The notes under the pieces: generated by a model
Database searches by the model: none
What the model saw: the letters and a program-made list of their open reading frames with translations, nothing else
What the model was told of the DNA's origin: nothing
Assembly: GCA_023213395.1 (NCBI GenBank)
Contig: CM041465.1
Coordinates: 119,357,741 to 119,421,740 of the forward strand
DNA from: Cycas panzhihuaensis
Taxonomy: Eukaryota > Cycadophyta
Direction of reading: 5' to 3'
Length of the DNA: 64,000 nucleotides
Shown here: one piece after another, positions 1 to 12,240 of the stretch
How the letters are laid out: every line of letters begins with the position of its first letter
Position numbering within the stretch: position 1 is the first letter of the stretch
Position numbers and translations under genes: made by a program

Positions 1-334
1 GACTTGGACAAGTGCCATGGTTTAAATCGAAGCCCCTTGTCAGAGAAAGACTTTCCAGTGAACCTATTTTTTAACCTTATCAAGGGATGATAGAGGAATT
101 AGGTAGATGTTAAATAGGATTTTTGTTTGAAGAATTATAAGTTTATTCTTAAAGACATTATGAGTATTTTTTAAACTAGTCAAATCCCAAACCTATTATT
201 CCCTTTAACTTGAAATGGTAGAGAGGCTAGAATTGGAATTTTTCTAAAGAATTTGTGACATAGTCCACCTCCCATATATAAATTTCTTTTACCCTCTCTT
301 GAACTTATCAACATCAAAGAATAACATTTAATTA
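1..334. other. Unassigned AT-rich sequence at window start
   Basis: No reading frame or recognisable domain is seen. Weak likeness to 34,580-34,890 (similar purine-rich and TTTCC-containing stretches) suggests that this may be the upstream part of the same LTR-like repeat annotated next, cut by the window edge. Confidence 0.3.
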
Positions 335-579
335 ATTATGTTAAGGATCATATAGAGCAATAAATTAATGTTGTAGTTCTTAATTTAAAAGTGGATTAAA
401 TATGACAGTTAAGTAGATAAGTTATAGTAGTTCAACCTCTCTTACAATGATTTGTATTTATATGCTATAATGATTTACGTATTAGGACCATTTAATAACA
501 ATATAATGTGAGATTTTTCTCAAGCATTCTTCTAAATGTGTGCATTCTAACTTTCATAAAATTTTAATATCAAAGTATC
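335..579 (+). repeat. LTR-like repeat copy 1, with degenerate primer-binding site
   Basis: This stretch matches 34890-35128 over its whole length by eye, sharing the block AGTTCAACCTCTC and the same order of AT-rich words. At 562-579 it ends in TTTTAATATCAAAGTATC, a decayed form of the tRNA-Met primer-binding motif found just inside plant LTRs. I read it as the 3' end of a 5' LTR of an old plus-strand element. The two copies lie on either side of the chromovirus at 2903-34137, but both carry a primer-site motif, so they cannot simply be the two LTRs of one element. Confidence 0.45.
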
Positions 580-2902
580 AACATTATGGTATTCTAATAT
601 TAGAGTTTGAGTCAAACTAAGACATTTCCATGCTTGGAGCTCAAGATGGCACTTCTTAAAACCAAGACTAATGAGAAGCATGCCTAGTGAAGATTCTTGA
701 AACCCTTATTAATATGATAAGAAGTTACCATGAATATGTGGAGGTATCCCAAAACAAAGAAATTAAAAAGAATGTAGAAACCCAACAAGAGAGCCATGAG
801 ATTTTAAATTATTAAAAGCCATTATTCTCCATCAGGAGTTTAATAGTGTTTAACTCAACAAAGAAGACTCATGTTAGGTCAAATAGAGCTAAGTAGTACT
901 AGCATAAGTGAGTTGAATGGCATGTGGGGAAGGACTATAGAAGAATGTCATACCAATGCATTGAAGCAATTATTGCATACACAAGGAAAGGTAAAGAAAA
1001 AAGGGCTTGGTGAGGTAAGCTCAAGAGAAAATACACATAATGTATCATGGGAGCTTGGTGTGTATATCTTCATTAATCATTCATTTTACAATATTTTTGA
1101 GCTTTCAAGAGGCAAATTTACTAAAGTTTCAATTATTTGACATTGAGAATGAGTACAAGATTAATGGTTTTGGAAACTATTTAATGGATATTGCTTCTTA
1201 ATAAATTCTAGTAAGTCTCATTTTAATTTTGTCGTATAATGGTCTCCATATGATAATTAATGAGAAGATGGGCTAAAATTCATTATTTTCTTTGAGTTAA
1301 AGGTATCTAAGAAAGGCAAATCAAGAAAATTAGCATTTGAATGAATTGTCTTAAAGATTTCTCAACTTTATATAGCCTATTGCACTAAATTGAGTTAAAT
1401 TTTATATTTAGAATGTTATAGAAGGTGGTGTGGTAAAAATAACCTTTTATTACTTATTGTAAGAATGTGTAGAAATGTTAGTCTAGAAAAATTTTGTATG
1501 TCTGTTTTGGTGTATTCTACTCAAAAGTACTATAAGGGAAGCTAATTTAGTTAGATTTTTAATAGGCTAAGCTTAACAAGGAGGAAGAAGGAAATTGAAC
1601 CCCATACTATAATGTAGTTATTTAATTAGGGTGGATTGTTGATAATTTCAAAAATAATTAGACCTTATAGCTATATTAATTGTGTTTCTTCCAAGGTTTG
1701 AGAAGCAATGTGGATACTAATTTTTCCATGTTGTCATTCAAGCTATGATGATCCTAATTTTCTATGTTTTTGGCCTTTAAGAGCCTTTTGGAAACTCCAT
1801 GTCTACTAGTTATGTTATTGTCAATTGCATAAATTATGTTGATAGTGATATGCATCCTTTTTTTTTGGAGTGTGAGGTAAGCTCACTCAATTAGGAGCAT
1901 GTTATGATTAATGTACATGTTGTATTAAATTTTCATGTGATGTTTATAGAAAGAGGAGCAAACTACCAATCCCTTGTCACAAAGAGTCCCCCTCCATCAA
2001 CTTATGAATGTGATTTTGCATTTAGCTATAGTTTTCGTTAATAAGGGTTATCATCCTCCTAAAACTTGTAAATCCTTGATGATGCTATAGTGGTGTTTGA
2101 CAAGATTATGGTCCATACTAATGTGAATGATAATCCAATAATATTAAAAATGGTTAAAAGTTACATTAGCACAAAATTTACTAGATAGCTTGGAAATATA
2201 AATAGTTAAAGAATAGATTATGTGAGAAGGCAGCAATGATGAGAAGAACAAGAGGGACATTCAAAATTATCTAGCAAGAAGATAATGAGAAGTGAAGACT
2301 AGTGGATTTATTCTAGATAATATTTCATCTAAAGTTCAAATTTTTTTAAGTTCTATTGACTAATGCTGAAGTAAATTGATGTTTTGGTAGTTGAACATGT
2401 ATTTTTTAATAACCTTACAGTCATTGAGGGTTCTATAAACCTCATACTTATGGCTTGATGATTGTATAATGTTTCTTGTTTCAATGATAGGTCAAAGTCT
2501 TATTTGTTAACCTGTAAATATGAAAAAGTTGGAAAAGCTTTCCACAAATATGGAAGCACTAAGAAAATGCCTATCATAGAGGTGGAAGAAGTAAAAACAA
2601 ATATCTTTTAGAAGGGAAAAAAGTTATATAAGTTGAAAATAAATTCAATTCAACTGTAGAATTTATAGTACAATGACTATGAGAAAGGTATGAATCTATA
2701 TATAATATTTTTGTGTAATGAATGTTGACCAAAGGATGTTATAAATATTTTTACCAAAATAAAGCTCTAATATATGATGCAAAGGAACTTAGTCATCTTC
2801 TTAATGACTAGTTATTAATTATAAGCCTAGACAACTAATTTCTCCTATTTTGTCACCTAGGGTATTGTATTATAGGTTTGATTACAAATTGGTTAAAGAC
2901 AA
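580..2902. other. Unassigned decayed interior, outside the chromovirus
   Basis: This is AT-rich sequence with one short open frame (871-1140, plus, 89 codons) that resembles no family I know. It should be the interior of the old element whose LTR-like end lies at 335-561, but I could not recognise gag or pol in any frame. No structured RNA or promoter was recognised. Confidence 0.3.
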
Positions 2903-3294
2903 TGAAGCATAACTTTCCAAAGTACCTCTTGCACAATAACTCTTTAGTAGATCAAAGAGTATAAGGTAATGCTTTAGAACATCCAACTTTAGTATAAAAG
3001 AGTAAACAAAATGTAGAAATGAACATACATTCGAATACCAAATAGGCACCAAAATATACAATATCAGGATCTCTTGATATTATTTCAATATAATAGATCA
3101 TATACATTTCTTGGGCCTTAAATAGGTAATGATGGCCACTTTACATAAAATTTTATTAAAGGGAGAAGTGGCTTGTAATCCTATTGGTGGGCTAAATGGC
3201 CTAAGCATAAAATATTAACCATCACTAATCATTTGGTTGCTTGATCACATGTGTTAACAATCACTCTCCATAATTAACAAGCAATTATGTAATA
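2903..3294 (-). repeat. Chromovirus 3' LTR
   Basis: It matches 33746-34137 over 392 bp with many substitutions; shared landmarks are TTGATATTATTT, TTTCTTGGGCCTTAAATAGG and CATAATTAACAA. On the plus strand it starts TGAAGCATAAC and ends ATTATGTAATA. It is followed by GGTCCTCTCCCCTT, the reverse complement of a polypurine tract, which fixes the minus orientation. Confidence 0.85.
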
Positions 3295-3339
3295 GGTCCT
3301 CTCCCCTTAGATGTTGAGTCCATGAAGTGATGAAGATAG

Positions 3340-4560
3340 AAATATTGATTGACAAACTTTATTAATTCCCAGGTTGCCTCCTCTAGATCATAATTGACCC
3401 ACTATACCAAATACTCAAAGATGGTCTAATTATGTAGATGAAGTTATCTTCTAGCTAAGATTTGATATGGAGGGACCCTAAGAACCTATTATTCATCTAG
3501 AATAAGTAGGGTAGTCTAGGGAACAACCTTTTTTTGAAGATACTTTTTTAAATAAGGGACATAAAAAGCATTGTGTATTTTGATATTAGTTAGAAGTTTA
3601 AAGGTAGAAGCAACTAGTCTAATTCTTTCAAGAACTTTATCAGGGTTATACTAGTGAGGGCTAACCTTATGATTTTTATTATTATGAAGGGATTAATGCT
3701 TGTACAGTTAAAGTCTAAGGAATACCATGTCACCTATTATAAACTCTTGGTTAGAACAATGGCAATTGGCTAATTTGATTTTAGGTTAAAGCTAGGTTCT
3801 ACTTAAGGGTATGTAAGATTTGATCTATATCTTCTAATTTTTGTTAAACAATGGTTGTTTAGAGGTTAGTTGATAGGGTGTGATGGGAAGGTGGGGGGTA
3901 ACTATATAAAGCCATAAAAAAAGACATTCTAATAGAAAAGTTATGGGAGAAGTTATACGAGTACTCAGTAAGTGTAAGCTAGGATGATAGTTTGCTCTAA
4001 TTTTTTAAGGCAAAGTAGTGGAGATATGTTTCTAAAGTTTTATTGAGAACCTTAAATTTCCTATTAGTTTGAGGATGATTAGACAAGCCCATGTTAAATA
4101 AGATCCCTGTGGCATGAAATTTTTTTTACCAGAATGAGCTAGTAAATTTAGGATCTCAATCATATAGAATTATTAAAGGGAATCCATGAAAGCAAAAGAT
4201 AGATTAAATATATGTGTTGGTAAGGCAAATAACCTTATAAGAGGTATGTATCAGTAGAAACTAAGTGTGCTTTGTTATCCTATTAATGATGACCCAAATG
4301 GAGTCAAACCCAATAGATAATTAAAGGCATGTGATAAAGTCCATAGTAATGTCTTATCATTTTTTGTGGAGAATATATAAGGGTTGAAGCAACCCTAATC
4401 GATCCCTTATATCGATTTTATTTTATTACCATATAAGGCATTATGTTACAAATGTAAGGATTATCATATTCATACATAGCCAATAAAACTTAGAGTGAAT
4501 AGGTCAACACATTTTATCAAAACTTAAGTGGCTTTAATAGAGGAGTAGTGGTATTTGGAT
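3340..4560 (-). pseudogene. Chromovirus integrase with C-terminal chromodomain (decayed)
   Basis: Reading minus from about 4500 to 3340, fragments of a gypsy-type integrase core appear in several frames. They are followed at 3661-3540 by a C-terminal segment reading NPDKVLERIRLVASTFKL and IHNAFYVPYLKKYL. At 3415-3361 a chromodomain end reads EYLV, stop, WVNYDLEEATWELI. In the family the chromodomain steers insertion toward marked chromatin and the integrase joins cDNA to target DNA. Here stops replace several codons, including the one before the chromodomain Trp, so the product cannot be made. Placement just before the 3' LTR is the normal chromovirus position. Confidence 0.8.
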
Positions 4561-6010
4561 AAGATTTGGGAAATAAAAAGGGAAGTAGGATGAACAAAAA
4601 TATGATTTTTATACATCAAGAGGCCATTTTGAAAATACTAGTCCTTTTGGATGAGGAGTTTTGCTGGCCATTGGACACAATCTAGTTTAGACTAGTTAGC
4701 AGTTAGCAAGTCTATAATCCATATGGGTTTAGGTTAGGAGATTGCCTAAATCGCAGGCTCAAGGGATAGGCATGAGAAGGCATTATCAACAACATTGTCC
4801 TTCCCCTTTTTATACATTATAGTAAATTCAAATGCCTATAGGCAATTAAGCCACTTAGCATATTCCTTTGATAGGACTAGTTAATCAAGGAGAGTCTAAA
4901 GGCTCTAATGATTTATAAGAATAGTGGATGTCGACCTAAAGAGATATTGTCACCACTTGTTGACTACATGTAGGATGGCCTTCATCTCCTTTTGGTACAT
5001 AGATAAATAATATTTATGGTCCTTTAGCTTATGGATTTTGAAGGTAATCATATGGAAGTTTTATATAAGTATGGGTCTTAATTTAAATCCTGAGGTGTCA
5101 CACTCTAATTAGAATGGTAAAGGGAAATTCAAAGTGGCAAGAATTAGGGTTGAGGTCATAATGGCTTTAAGGTGATTGAATACATCCTCAAAAACTAAGG
5201 ACCATTAAAAGGATTTTTTAGGGAGCAAATTGGTTAGCAGGCCAACAATAGAGGTATAATTATAGATGAACCATTGGTAAAACCCCTTAAGACTGAGGAA
5301 AGCATAAATGTATATTAAGTTTTTTAGTGTAGACCATGCCATAATAATGGATATTTTGTTTAGGTCAACTCAAACACCCTTTATTAAGATGAAATGCCCT
5401 AGGTGTTGTAACTCTGTCTTACTAAATTTACACTTCGATAGCTTGGTATAGATTTTTTATTGAGCAAGTATTTAGAGAACTTTTTCCAAATGCTCAAGAT
5501 TTAGAGGTAGGCAAAAGTTATAGATAAGTATATCATTAAAAATAACAATTATAGATTTACATAGGTATAGGATAAATATCCAATTCATGAGAGATTGAAA
5601 AGTTGTAGGGGCATTATAAAGACTAAAAATAATAACTTGGAACTCAAAGTGGATATGATATCTATAAAATATTATTTTATGGCAATCTTTAGGGGCAATA
5701 AGTATTTCATAATAGCTTGATTGAAGGCCAAGTTTAGAAAATATAATTACACCATAAATTTCATCAAGCATATCATCAATCCTAGGTGTTGGGAATTTAT
5801 TTTTAATTACAATCTTATTAAGTTCCCTATAGCCTATACATAAGCAAAAGGAACCATCTTTTTTCTAAACTAGAACAATTAGAGTTACACAAGGACTCTT
5901 ATTAGGTTGTATAACTCCCATGTCCATAAGTTTAGTGGGTATCCTTTTAATCCCATTCTTTTGAAAATACAAGTTCCAATATGGTCTTAAGCTAATTACA
6001 TCATTAAGGT
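4561..6010 (-). pseudogene. Chromovirus reverse transcriptase and RNase H (decayed)
   Basis: The clearest frame is 5771-5472 (minus), starting MLDEIYGVIIFSKLGLQSSY, with NAPTTFQSLMN in the middle and EHLEKVL at the end, a Ty3/gypsy-type RT palm and thumb. The catalytic box reads IFNDILIY, so the first of the two active-site Asp residues is Asn. Upstream (5980-5780) another frame reads ELMDMGVIQPNKSPCVTLIV and ELNKIVIKNKFPTPRIDDM. Downstream (about 5440-5230) FSKTELQHLGHFILIKGV and GFYQWFI lead into a decayed RNase H to about 4650. Function would be copying element RNA into DNA. At least two frameshifts and several stops make it inactive. Confidence 0.85.
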
Positions 6011-6548
6011 ATTTAAGCTCAATTGAGTGGTAAAATCTGTGATTTAGGGGAGTGGTGGTAGGGATGGGTGTAAAGATAGATTGGTATTTGGTGATTAGAT
6101 TTTAGATATCAAAATTGGTTGTGCCATGCACTTCAATATTATTGATATAAACTATATAATATACATTGTTATTTAAATGTCATCATATTCTACTAAGAGA
6201 AATAAGCTTGTTAAAGGGATTTTATATCCCATAGAGTTTATGTATTTGCCTATGATTATCTTTAAATAATATGAATAGTTTATTTATAAAATGATTTATG
6301 TTATGTGTACCTAGTATTTGGAGCCATTAAACTCTAAGATGGTGTCGAACCCACCTAAAGATAAGGTATAAATATCTGAGGTTAGAGTGTATGAGCTCAT
6401 TTGAATTTGTAGGTTCTTTATTGTACCTGCACAATGGAGGAAAGATAACTAGGTAGGGGATAAGTAAATCCAACTTTGGATATGATATATAAATTAAGTT
6501 ATTGAAACAAGGATATATCAATAAAGTTTAGTATCATACCATTATTGA
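6011..6548 (-). pseudogene. Chromovirus pol segment between protease and RT
   Basis: Minus-strand fragments such as TKYQSIFTPIPTTTPLNHRF (about 6100-6030) resemble the linker that precedes gypsy RT. The open frame 6521-6327 (64 codons) belongs to the same stretch but shows no motif. The segment stops abruptly at 6548, where the non-coding LTR element has inserted, and the rest of the protease resumes at 9967. Confidence 0.6.
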
Positions 6549-6879
6549 TTATATAAGAATTTGAAATTTCACTCTAATACCATATTAGAATATTTTCATT
6601 ATCACAATAGAAGCATATTAAAGATGTATAATATAATAAATATATTATAAATATATATACACAAATCATGTATTGTAAGATTAATGCATAAAGTAATAAC
6701 ATGAAATATAAAGTATAAACATAACAAAACATCAATGAGCATGTACCATAAAAGAGAAAATGGATTTATATATAGAAAACCTAATGTGAAAAAATCACAA
6801 GAAGAGGTTAGAGTTAGGAGCTCCTCTTTATGATATTAAATGATTACATCTCAAATCAATGATATTTCTTAACTAGTAT

Positions 6880-6933
<54 letters not shown>

Positions 6934-7120
6934 TGACATCTCACCAATAGCCTATAATATTTCTTGAGCCTTTTCATCATCCAATAGGATGTGTATATGA
7001 ATAATTGTATGTATCACCTTTTTCAATACATTTAATAAGTGAAATTTTATAGGGGTCCATAATAGTACATTAAATATTAGATATGTGATAATATCACATG
7101 TTCTAACACTTATTTTAACA
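6549..7120 (-). repeat. 3' LTR of the non-coding element
   Basis: It matches 9424-9966 across its length (shared TATAAAGTATAAACATAA, TTAGGAGCTCCTCTTTATGA and CCTTTTCATCATC). It is about 29 bp longer than its partner, mainly because of the GA microsatellite at 6882-6932, which the other copy lacks. Confidence 0.85.
6882..6932. repeat. (GA)n microsatellite inside an LTR
   Basis: An almost pure GA dinucleotide run of about 25 units. The matching position of the sister LTR (near 9750-9775) has no such run, so it grew after this element inserted. Confidence 0.95.
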
Positions 7121-9410
7121 CTCCCCCTTAATGTTTAATGTCTTCAATTCTTCAAATCTCCAAGTCTTTATCCTTAGTTTTTTTTATTTTCATATTTTTC
7201 TTGTATGTTAAAATCTATAAACTTGTAACTTATATCAATCTATATTAATCTTAATTAAGTTTTATCACCTATAATATGTAATCTAGCAATATCATGCTTA
7301 TTTCGTGTAAATAATTAATATATAACTAAATATAGTAAATTGTAATCATCAGTGACTAACTATGATCATCCACATATAAAATACCTATAAACTAATTATT
7401 AATCAATAAATCACAATTTTATAACTTCCACTTGTCATATTTATATGAAGTTTTCTCTTCAATAACTTCATATCTTCACTTATAAAGCTATGATTAATTA
7501 CCAACACTATCAATATATCATCTTAACAATCTTCCAAATAAAATAGTTATTAATGTCCATGTAAAATAACAACCATCTACTATAATATATGGGTGACCAA
7601 CTATTGTAATTCATAGTTCTCTAGGATGTGTTTCTTATGCATAGTTCATTAACAAACATAAATAACACTATCTATTAGGCAAAATATTATTATAATATTA
7701 GTATAAAATCTCTTACCTTTTATATATGAAAATAATAACACAATGTATATATTGTATAAAAGTAATTTCATTCATCTTGCCTCTTGCATAGGAGCAAATA
7801 ACTTGTGTGCTACATTCATCCACACTTCTATACACATGTTTTATAGTTTTCTTTTAACAATCAATAAATAACTCATTAACATCAATTAATAAATTGAAGA
7901 TACTAAATCTAAAAATAAGGTGTACCACTTGATAAAGTTAACTATAATAAAGTAATATAAATAGTGTATTCCCATGCCTCTTCCCATACATGATAAGTTA
8001 AATTTTCTACTAACAAACATATATCATATATCAGTTGGATAATCTCAATAATTGAATCAGTATGTCAAGTAATTAATATATAAGACTTCTTCTCTATGTC
8101 TTATAAATAAGTAAAAAATATTAATATCAACTTTTTAACATTAACTGCAAATAAGCTAGGCCCTTTATTAATATGAAATAGGTTGTGTCATCATTCATTA
8201 TGTGTGTAACAAACTAGGTGATCATTGCATTTGACTAATGTTATACACCCATTAAATCAAATATAATAAATACCAAAGGGAATTTTCATCATGTCTAACA
8301 TATATAGGATACCCACACTAATTTTCACATTAATATATCCCATAACTCGAATTTTTTATCAGTTTTGAGTCTTGAACTATTATTAATAAACCTTCATTAT
8401 ATCATTTTTAAATGAAAATTATTTTTTCTTTCATTTACTATCATCAATATCATCATCATATACTCAAGCACCTTTAAAAATATCAAAAAATGCCAAAATA
8501 GATTTTAAACTATTTAAAAAATGTATCTTTTATGAAATTAAAATTATTTTACTCAACTTTACCTATTAAAATCCCTATCACTTAATCTTTAAAATATGTC
8601 TTACAACCACTCATTTTGATCATCTGAAAATTCTCTTTCCAATGTAATTGATGACTCAAAAAATAAATACTCTATTGAAAAGTTACGCTAAAAATATAAT
8701 TAATATGTCAAGAAAAAATATACATTACTTCAGAAATATTGATTAACCCATTTTGGAATGGGTTGTTGTTTACATTAGTTCCCCCTCCTAACCAATTACT
8801 AATGGCTTAGGGGCTTACTAGTAAACTTCATAAAAAAATTTAAATTTGATTAAATATATCAACATCATGTATGCTTAATAACACATACATTTTTATTTTA
8901 CTACATATCAACTAATATAAGCATATTATCTATTTTATATTATTAACGGATACTAAGTCTTCATAACAATCTATTGATTTTATTGTTGTTAATTATGAGA
9001 TTAAGCGAAATGGCTAGTTTCATAGATTCTCAATCACTTCTATAGGAGGCTAGCCTATATTGGTGAATACAACTGGCAATAGTTCTTCTCATTACATCTG
9101 GTAGACTCCTTTAACACCTACATGCTTCTAGAATACTAGTGCTTATATGCTTAAAATAAATGTCCATAATAAATTTAATAAATAGCATATCATTAGTTTA
9201 TTATATTCAATATTTATATGTGACTTCATCATTATTTATATATGTCTTCAATCGACTTCATCTTGCCTTAAGATCTTGGTCATAAGCCACTTGCATAATT
9301 GGCATCATCAAGTTTTTAACTCATCAAAACATACCTCAAATTGGTTCTTATACTAACTTGTATTAGCTCAATTGGTTTATAACTTGTCTCCACAAGATCT
9401 TTCACAACAT
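7121..9410. other. Interior of the non-coding LTR element
   Basis: After the polypurine tract there are 2.3 kb of AT-rich sequence with no frame above about 60 codons and no recognisable gag, protease, integrase or RT motif on either strand. I see no internal tandem repeat or captured gene. Confidence 0.6.
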
Positions 9411-9966
9411 GGCTCTAATATTATGTAAGAATTTAGAATTTCACTTTAATAGCTTATTGGAATGTAGTCATAATATGTAGTAAAAATATATCAAAAATGT
9501 ATAATATAACAAATAGATCATAAGGATATATATACATAATTTATATATTATAAGATTAATATATAAAGTAATAACATAAAATATAAAGTATAAACATAAT
9601 AAAATATCAATGAGCATGCACCTAAGAGAGACAACAAATCTATACATAGAAACCTAATGTGAAAACCCATGGGAGAAGGTTAATATTAGGAGCTCCTCTT
9701 TATGATATCAAATGATTATATCTCGAAGTCAACAACCTTTCTTAAATTCTCAAGCAGGGTATATGCATAGTTATAAAATATGTCACTTCATAAATAGCTT
9801 ATAATATCTCTTAGCCTTTTCATCATCTAATAGGATATGTATATGAATAATTATATATGCCATATCTCTCAATACTTTTGGTAAGTGGGATTTTATATGG
9901 GTCTATAATAATACATTAGACATTAGATACGTGATGATATCACATGTTTCAATACTTATTCTAATA
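9411..9966 (-). repeat. 5' LTR and primer-binding site of the non-coding element
   Basis: The LTR proper is 9424-9966, starting TGTAAGAATTTAG on the plus strand. At 9411-9423 GGCTCTAATATTA is the reverse complement of a decayed tRNA-Met primer site, directly abutting the LTR, as expected for a minus-strand element. Confidence 0.8.
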
Positions 9967-10337
9967 GTTTAAGAGAGTGATAAGTATTCATCTAAGTATT
10001 CCTTTAACCCAAATAAATTATGAACATAACATAGAAGAGACAACGCAGGAATAGATCTTCAAGTGGTATCTCATCAACATCTTAGTTAGGCTCATCATGG
10101 TTAGTATTAGATTCATCTTCTAAATCAACATCAATAGTAAATGCTATTCTTTTTGCTTTACATACTCTACTATAAACAAGGATCTATTTCTCTAAGAATT
10201 TCATACAGAGACCAAATTTCATCCTTCTATTTATTCCATCAAGAGGAGCAAGGACTAAATTTGAAGAAGGTGTAATTATGGATTATTGTTACTAGTTGAA
10301 CTCTCATGAATGTGGTCATTATTCTACAAATTATAGG
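9967..10337 (-). pseudogene. Chromovirus gag end and protease region (decayed)
   Basis: This outer sequence lies between the non-coding element and copia-A. In the minus strand, words such as IPALSLLCYVHNLFGLKEYL (about 10060-9980) resemble the segment that precedes the gypsy protease active site; the active-site end itself was split off by the insertion at 9966. Identification rests mainly on position between gag (22211-23024) and RT. Confidence 0.45.
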
Positions 10338-10779
10338 TGTAAAGAATAGGTATCATGTACAATATTAACAGGAACTAAAAACTCAGTATACATAGTGATT
10401 AAATGATATTACATAGGTACACGTTATTGACAGGTAGAAACCCCTTCTGGGGAAGAAAAAATACCTCTTAAAAATAATTTTATTGATTAAAACCTTTACA
10501 TATCTATGACAATTAGACCTGAACATGAAAACTACCTACATACCAAATAAAAAATAAAACCAGCCTTAAAATAGGCTTAATACAACCTGGCAACGTCCTC
10601 TAGATAGTGTCCTAGATTCTAAGAAGAGCTTTTTAAGGAGTAAGAGGTTCGTTGAAAAGGGCAGTTGCTCATTTCAATGAACTTACATGATTAACAATTA
10701 TTAAATATTAATTTTATAAAATTGACTTTAGTAACTTATATTAACATGTGACATAAAGCTAATATTAATATTTCTAGCA
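10338..10779 (-). repeat. Copia-A 3' LTR
   Basis: It begins TGTAAAGAATAG and ends TTTCTAGCA on the plus strand and matches 21782-22210, with roughly one difference in ten bases by eye. Shared landmarks include CCCCTTCTGGGGAAGAAAAA and AAGGAGTAAGAGGTT. It is preceded by ATAGG, one half of the target duplication. Confidence 0.92.
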
Positions 10780-10931
10780 TTCCCCTTTAATGTTAGCTTT
10801 TATATAATAGAAGATAAAGAAGGTCTTCATCATGTTGATCCCCCTTTGATAGAGACTTCTTTTATCTTTAATAAATCTTGTAGGTTTAAAAACTTGACTT
10901 CAGTCAATGATTTGGTAAGGATATCAACAAT

Positions 10932-11438
10932 CTATAGATTTATGGGACAATACGATAAATGAATAATATTATCAATAATAAGATTACAAATTAAATGTTG
11001 ATGTAATTCTATATGTTTAGTTCTAGAATAAATAACTGGATTGGTAGAAATAGTAATAGCACCTTGATTATCGACTTTAAGTTCTATAGAAGAGTTAGGA
11101 AATAGACCAATTTCATTTAAAATAGATTTGATCCACAGTGCTTCTTTACTTACTTCAACAAGTACTCGATGTTCAGCTTCTGTAGTTGATAATGCTAGAG
11201 CTTGCATTTTTTTAGTAGACCAAGTAATAGGTAAGGAATCTAGGAAAAAAACATAACCAGCTGTTGATTTTCGATCATTGCAGTCTATTTCCCAATCTAA
11301 ATTAGTATATCTTATTAATGTTAGAGGATTATTATAAAAGTTATAGGTTAGGTCATAAAAAATAGTATTTTGTAGATATCTAAGAATACATTTAGCAACC
11401 TTCCAGTGTGATTCATGTGGTTTTTGCATATATCGCAA
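10932..11438 (-). pseudogene. Copia-A RNase H
   Basis: An uninterrupted 168-codon frame covers almost the whole copia RNase H. It includes KVAKCILRYLQNT, the DRKSTAGYVFFLD block, ALALSTTEAEHRVLVEVSKE and KVDNQGAITISTNPVIYSRT. The enzyme would remove the RNA strand during cDNA synthesis. The usual start of RT-RNase H lies further right, so this frame is an internal piece; at its left end the frame is lost before the polypurine tract. It is better preserved than the RT upstream. Confidence 0.9.
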
Positions 11439-11458
11439 ACATAGAGAAACAGCATAAG

Positions 11459-12240
11459 ATATACCAGGTCGAGTATGTGTTAGATAAATTAGGCTGCTAA
11501 TAAGCTGCCTATATAATATTGGATCATAAAGTGGTGTAGAATAATCAGTAGATAACTTAACTCTTGATTATAAGGGATTAGAAGTAAGTTTAACATTTTC
11601 CATGTTAAACCTTTTGATTAAGTCTATAATGTATTTTGGTTGAGATATAGTTATTTTTTAATCATATTAGTAAATTTATAATCCAAGAAAATAGTGCAAA
11701 AGACCTAAGTCGGTCATTTCAAATTTATTCATCAAGATTTATTTTAGTTAATGAATATTATTAGTAAAAGATCCTATAATAATAATATCATCAACATATA
11801 GAATTAATATGGTAATATTCTTATCTTCACATCTAAAATAGAGATTTAGATCACTAATACATTTAATGTATCCATTTTGAGTAAGATAATCATCTACTTT
11901 TTTGTACCAAGCTCAAGGAGCTTGTTTCAACATGTAAATTAATTTCTTTAGTTTATAGACTAAGTTAGAATTGTCAATAAAGGCAAGAGGTTGAGTTATA
12001 TAAATTTTTTCTTTGAGATCATCATTTAAAAAAGCATTCTTAACATCTATTTAATAGATTTTTTAACCAAATTTGGCTGTTAGAGTAATAACAGTTTTAA
12101 TAGTATTCATTTTTGTAATAGGTGCAAAGGTTTCATTATAATTGATACCATCAATTTGTGAGAAACCTTTTACAACTAAGCAAGCTTTATATTTTTCAAC
12201 AACTCCTAATGAATTAAATTTAGTTCAATAAACTCATTTA
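11459..12240 (-). pseudogene. Copia-A reverse transcriptase (decayed)
   Basis: Minus-strand fragments give a copia RT in several frames. The active-site box reads ILYVDDIIIIG with both catalytic Asp codons intact (YVDD at 11798-11787). Further upstream, around 12060-11890, lie the segments for the DIKNAFLND-like and CMLKQAP-like blocks, with stops and small indels. The linker to integrase begins near 12240. Not translatable as one protein. Confidence 0.8.

Larger units (their letters stand above)
6549..9966 (-). mobile_element. Non-coding LTR element inserted in the chromovirus protease region
   Basis: Two LTR copies (6549-7120 and 9424-9966) flank only 2.3 kb of very AT-rich DNA. A primer-site motif (9411-9423) and a polypurine tract (reverse complement of CTCCCCCTTAATG, 7121-7133) give minus orientation. 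The flanks read GATTA (6544-6548) and GTTTA (9967-9971), a one-mismatch 5-bp target duplication. No gag or pol frame was recognised. It is therefore either a non-autonomous TRIM/LARD-like element or one decayed past recognition. The outer chromovirus sequence resumes on both sides, which confirms insertion. Confidence 0.8.

Noticed and set aside
871-1140. 89-codon plus open frame near the window start
   Set aside because: No recognisable residues, and it is surrounded by decayed repeat; open by chance is as likely.
4561-6010. Endogenous pararetrovirus (caulimovirus-like) origin for the gypsy-type RT
   Set aside because: Paired LTRs, an integrase and a chromodomain end are present, which fit a chromovirus and not a pararetrovirus.
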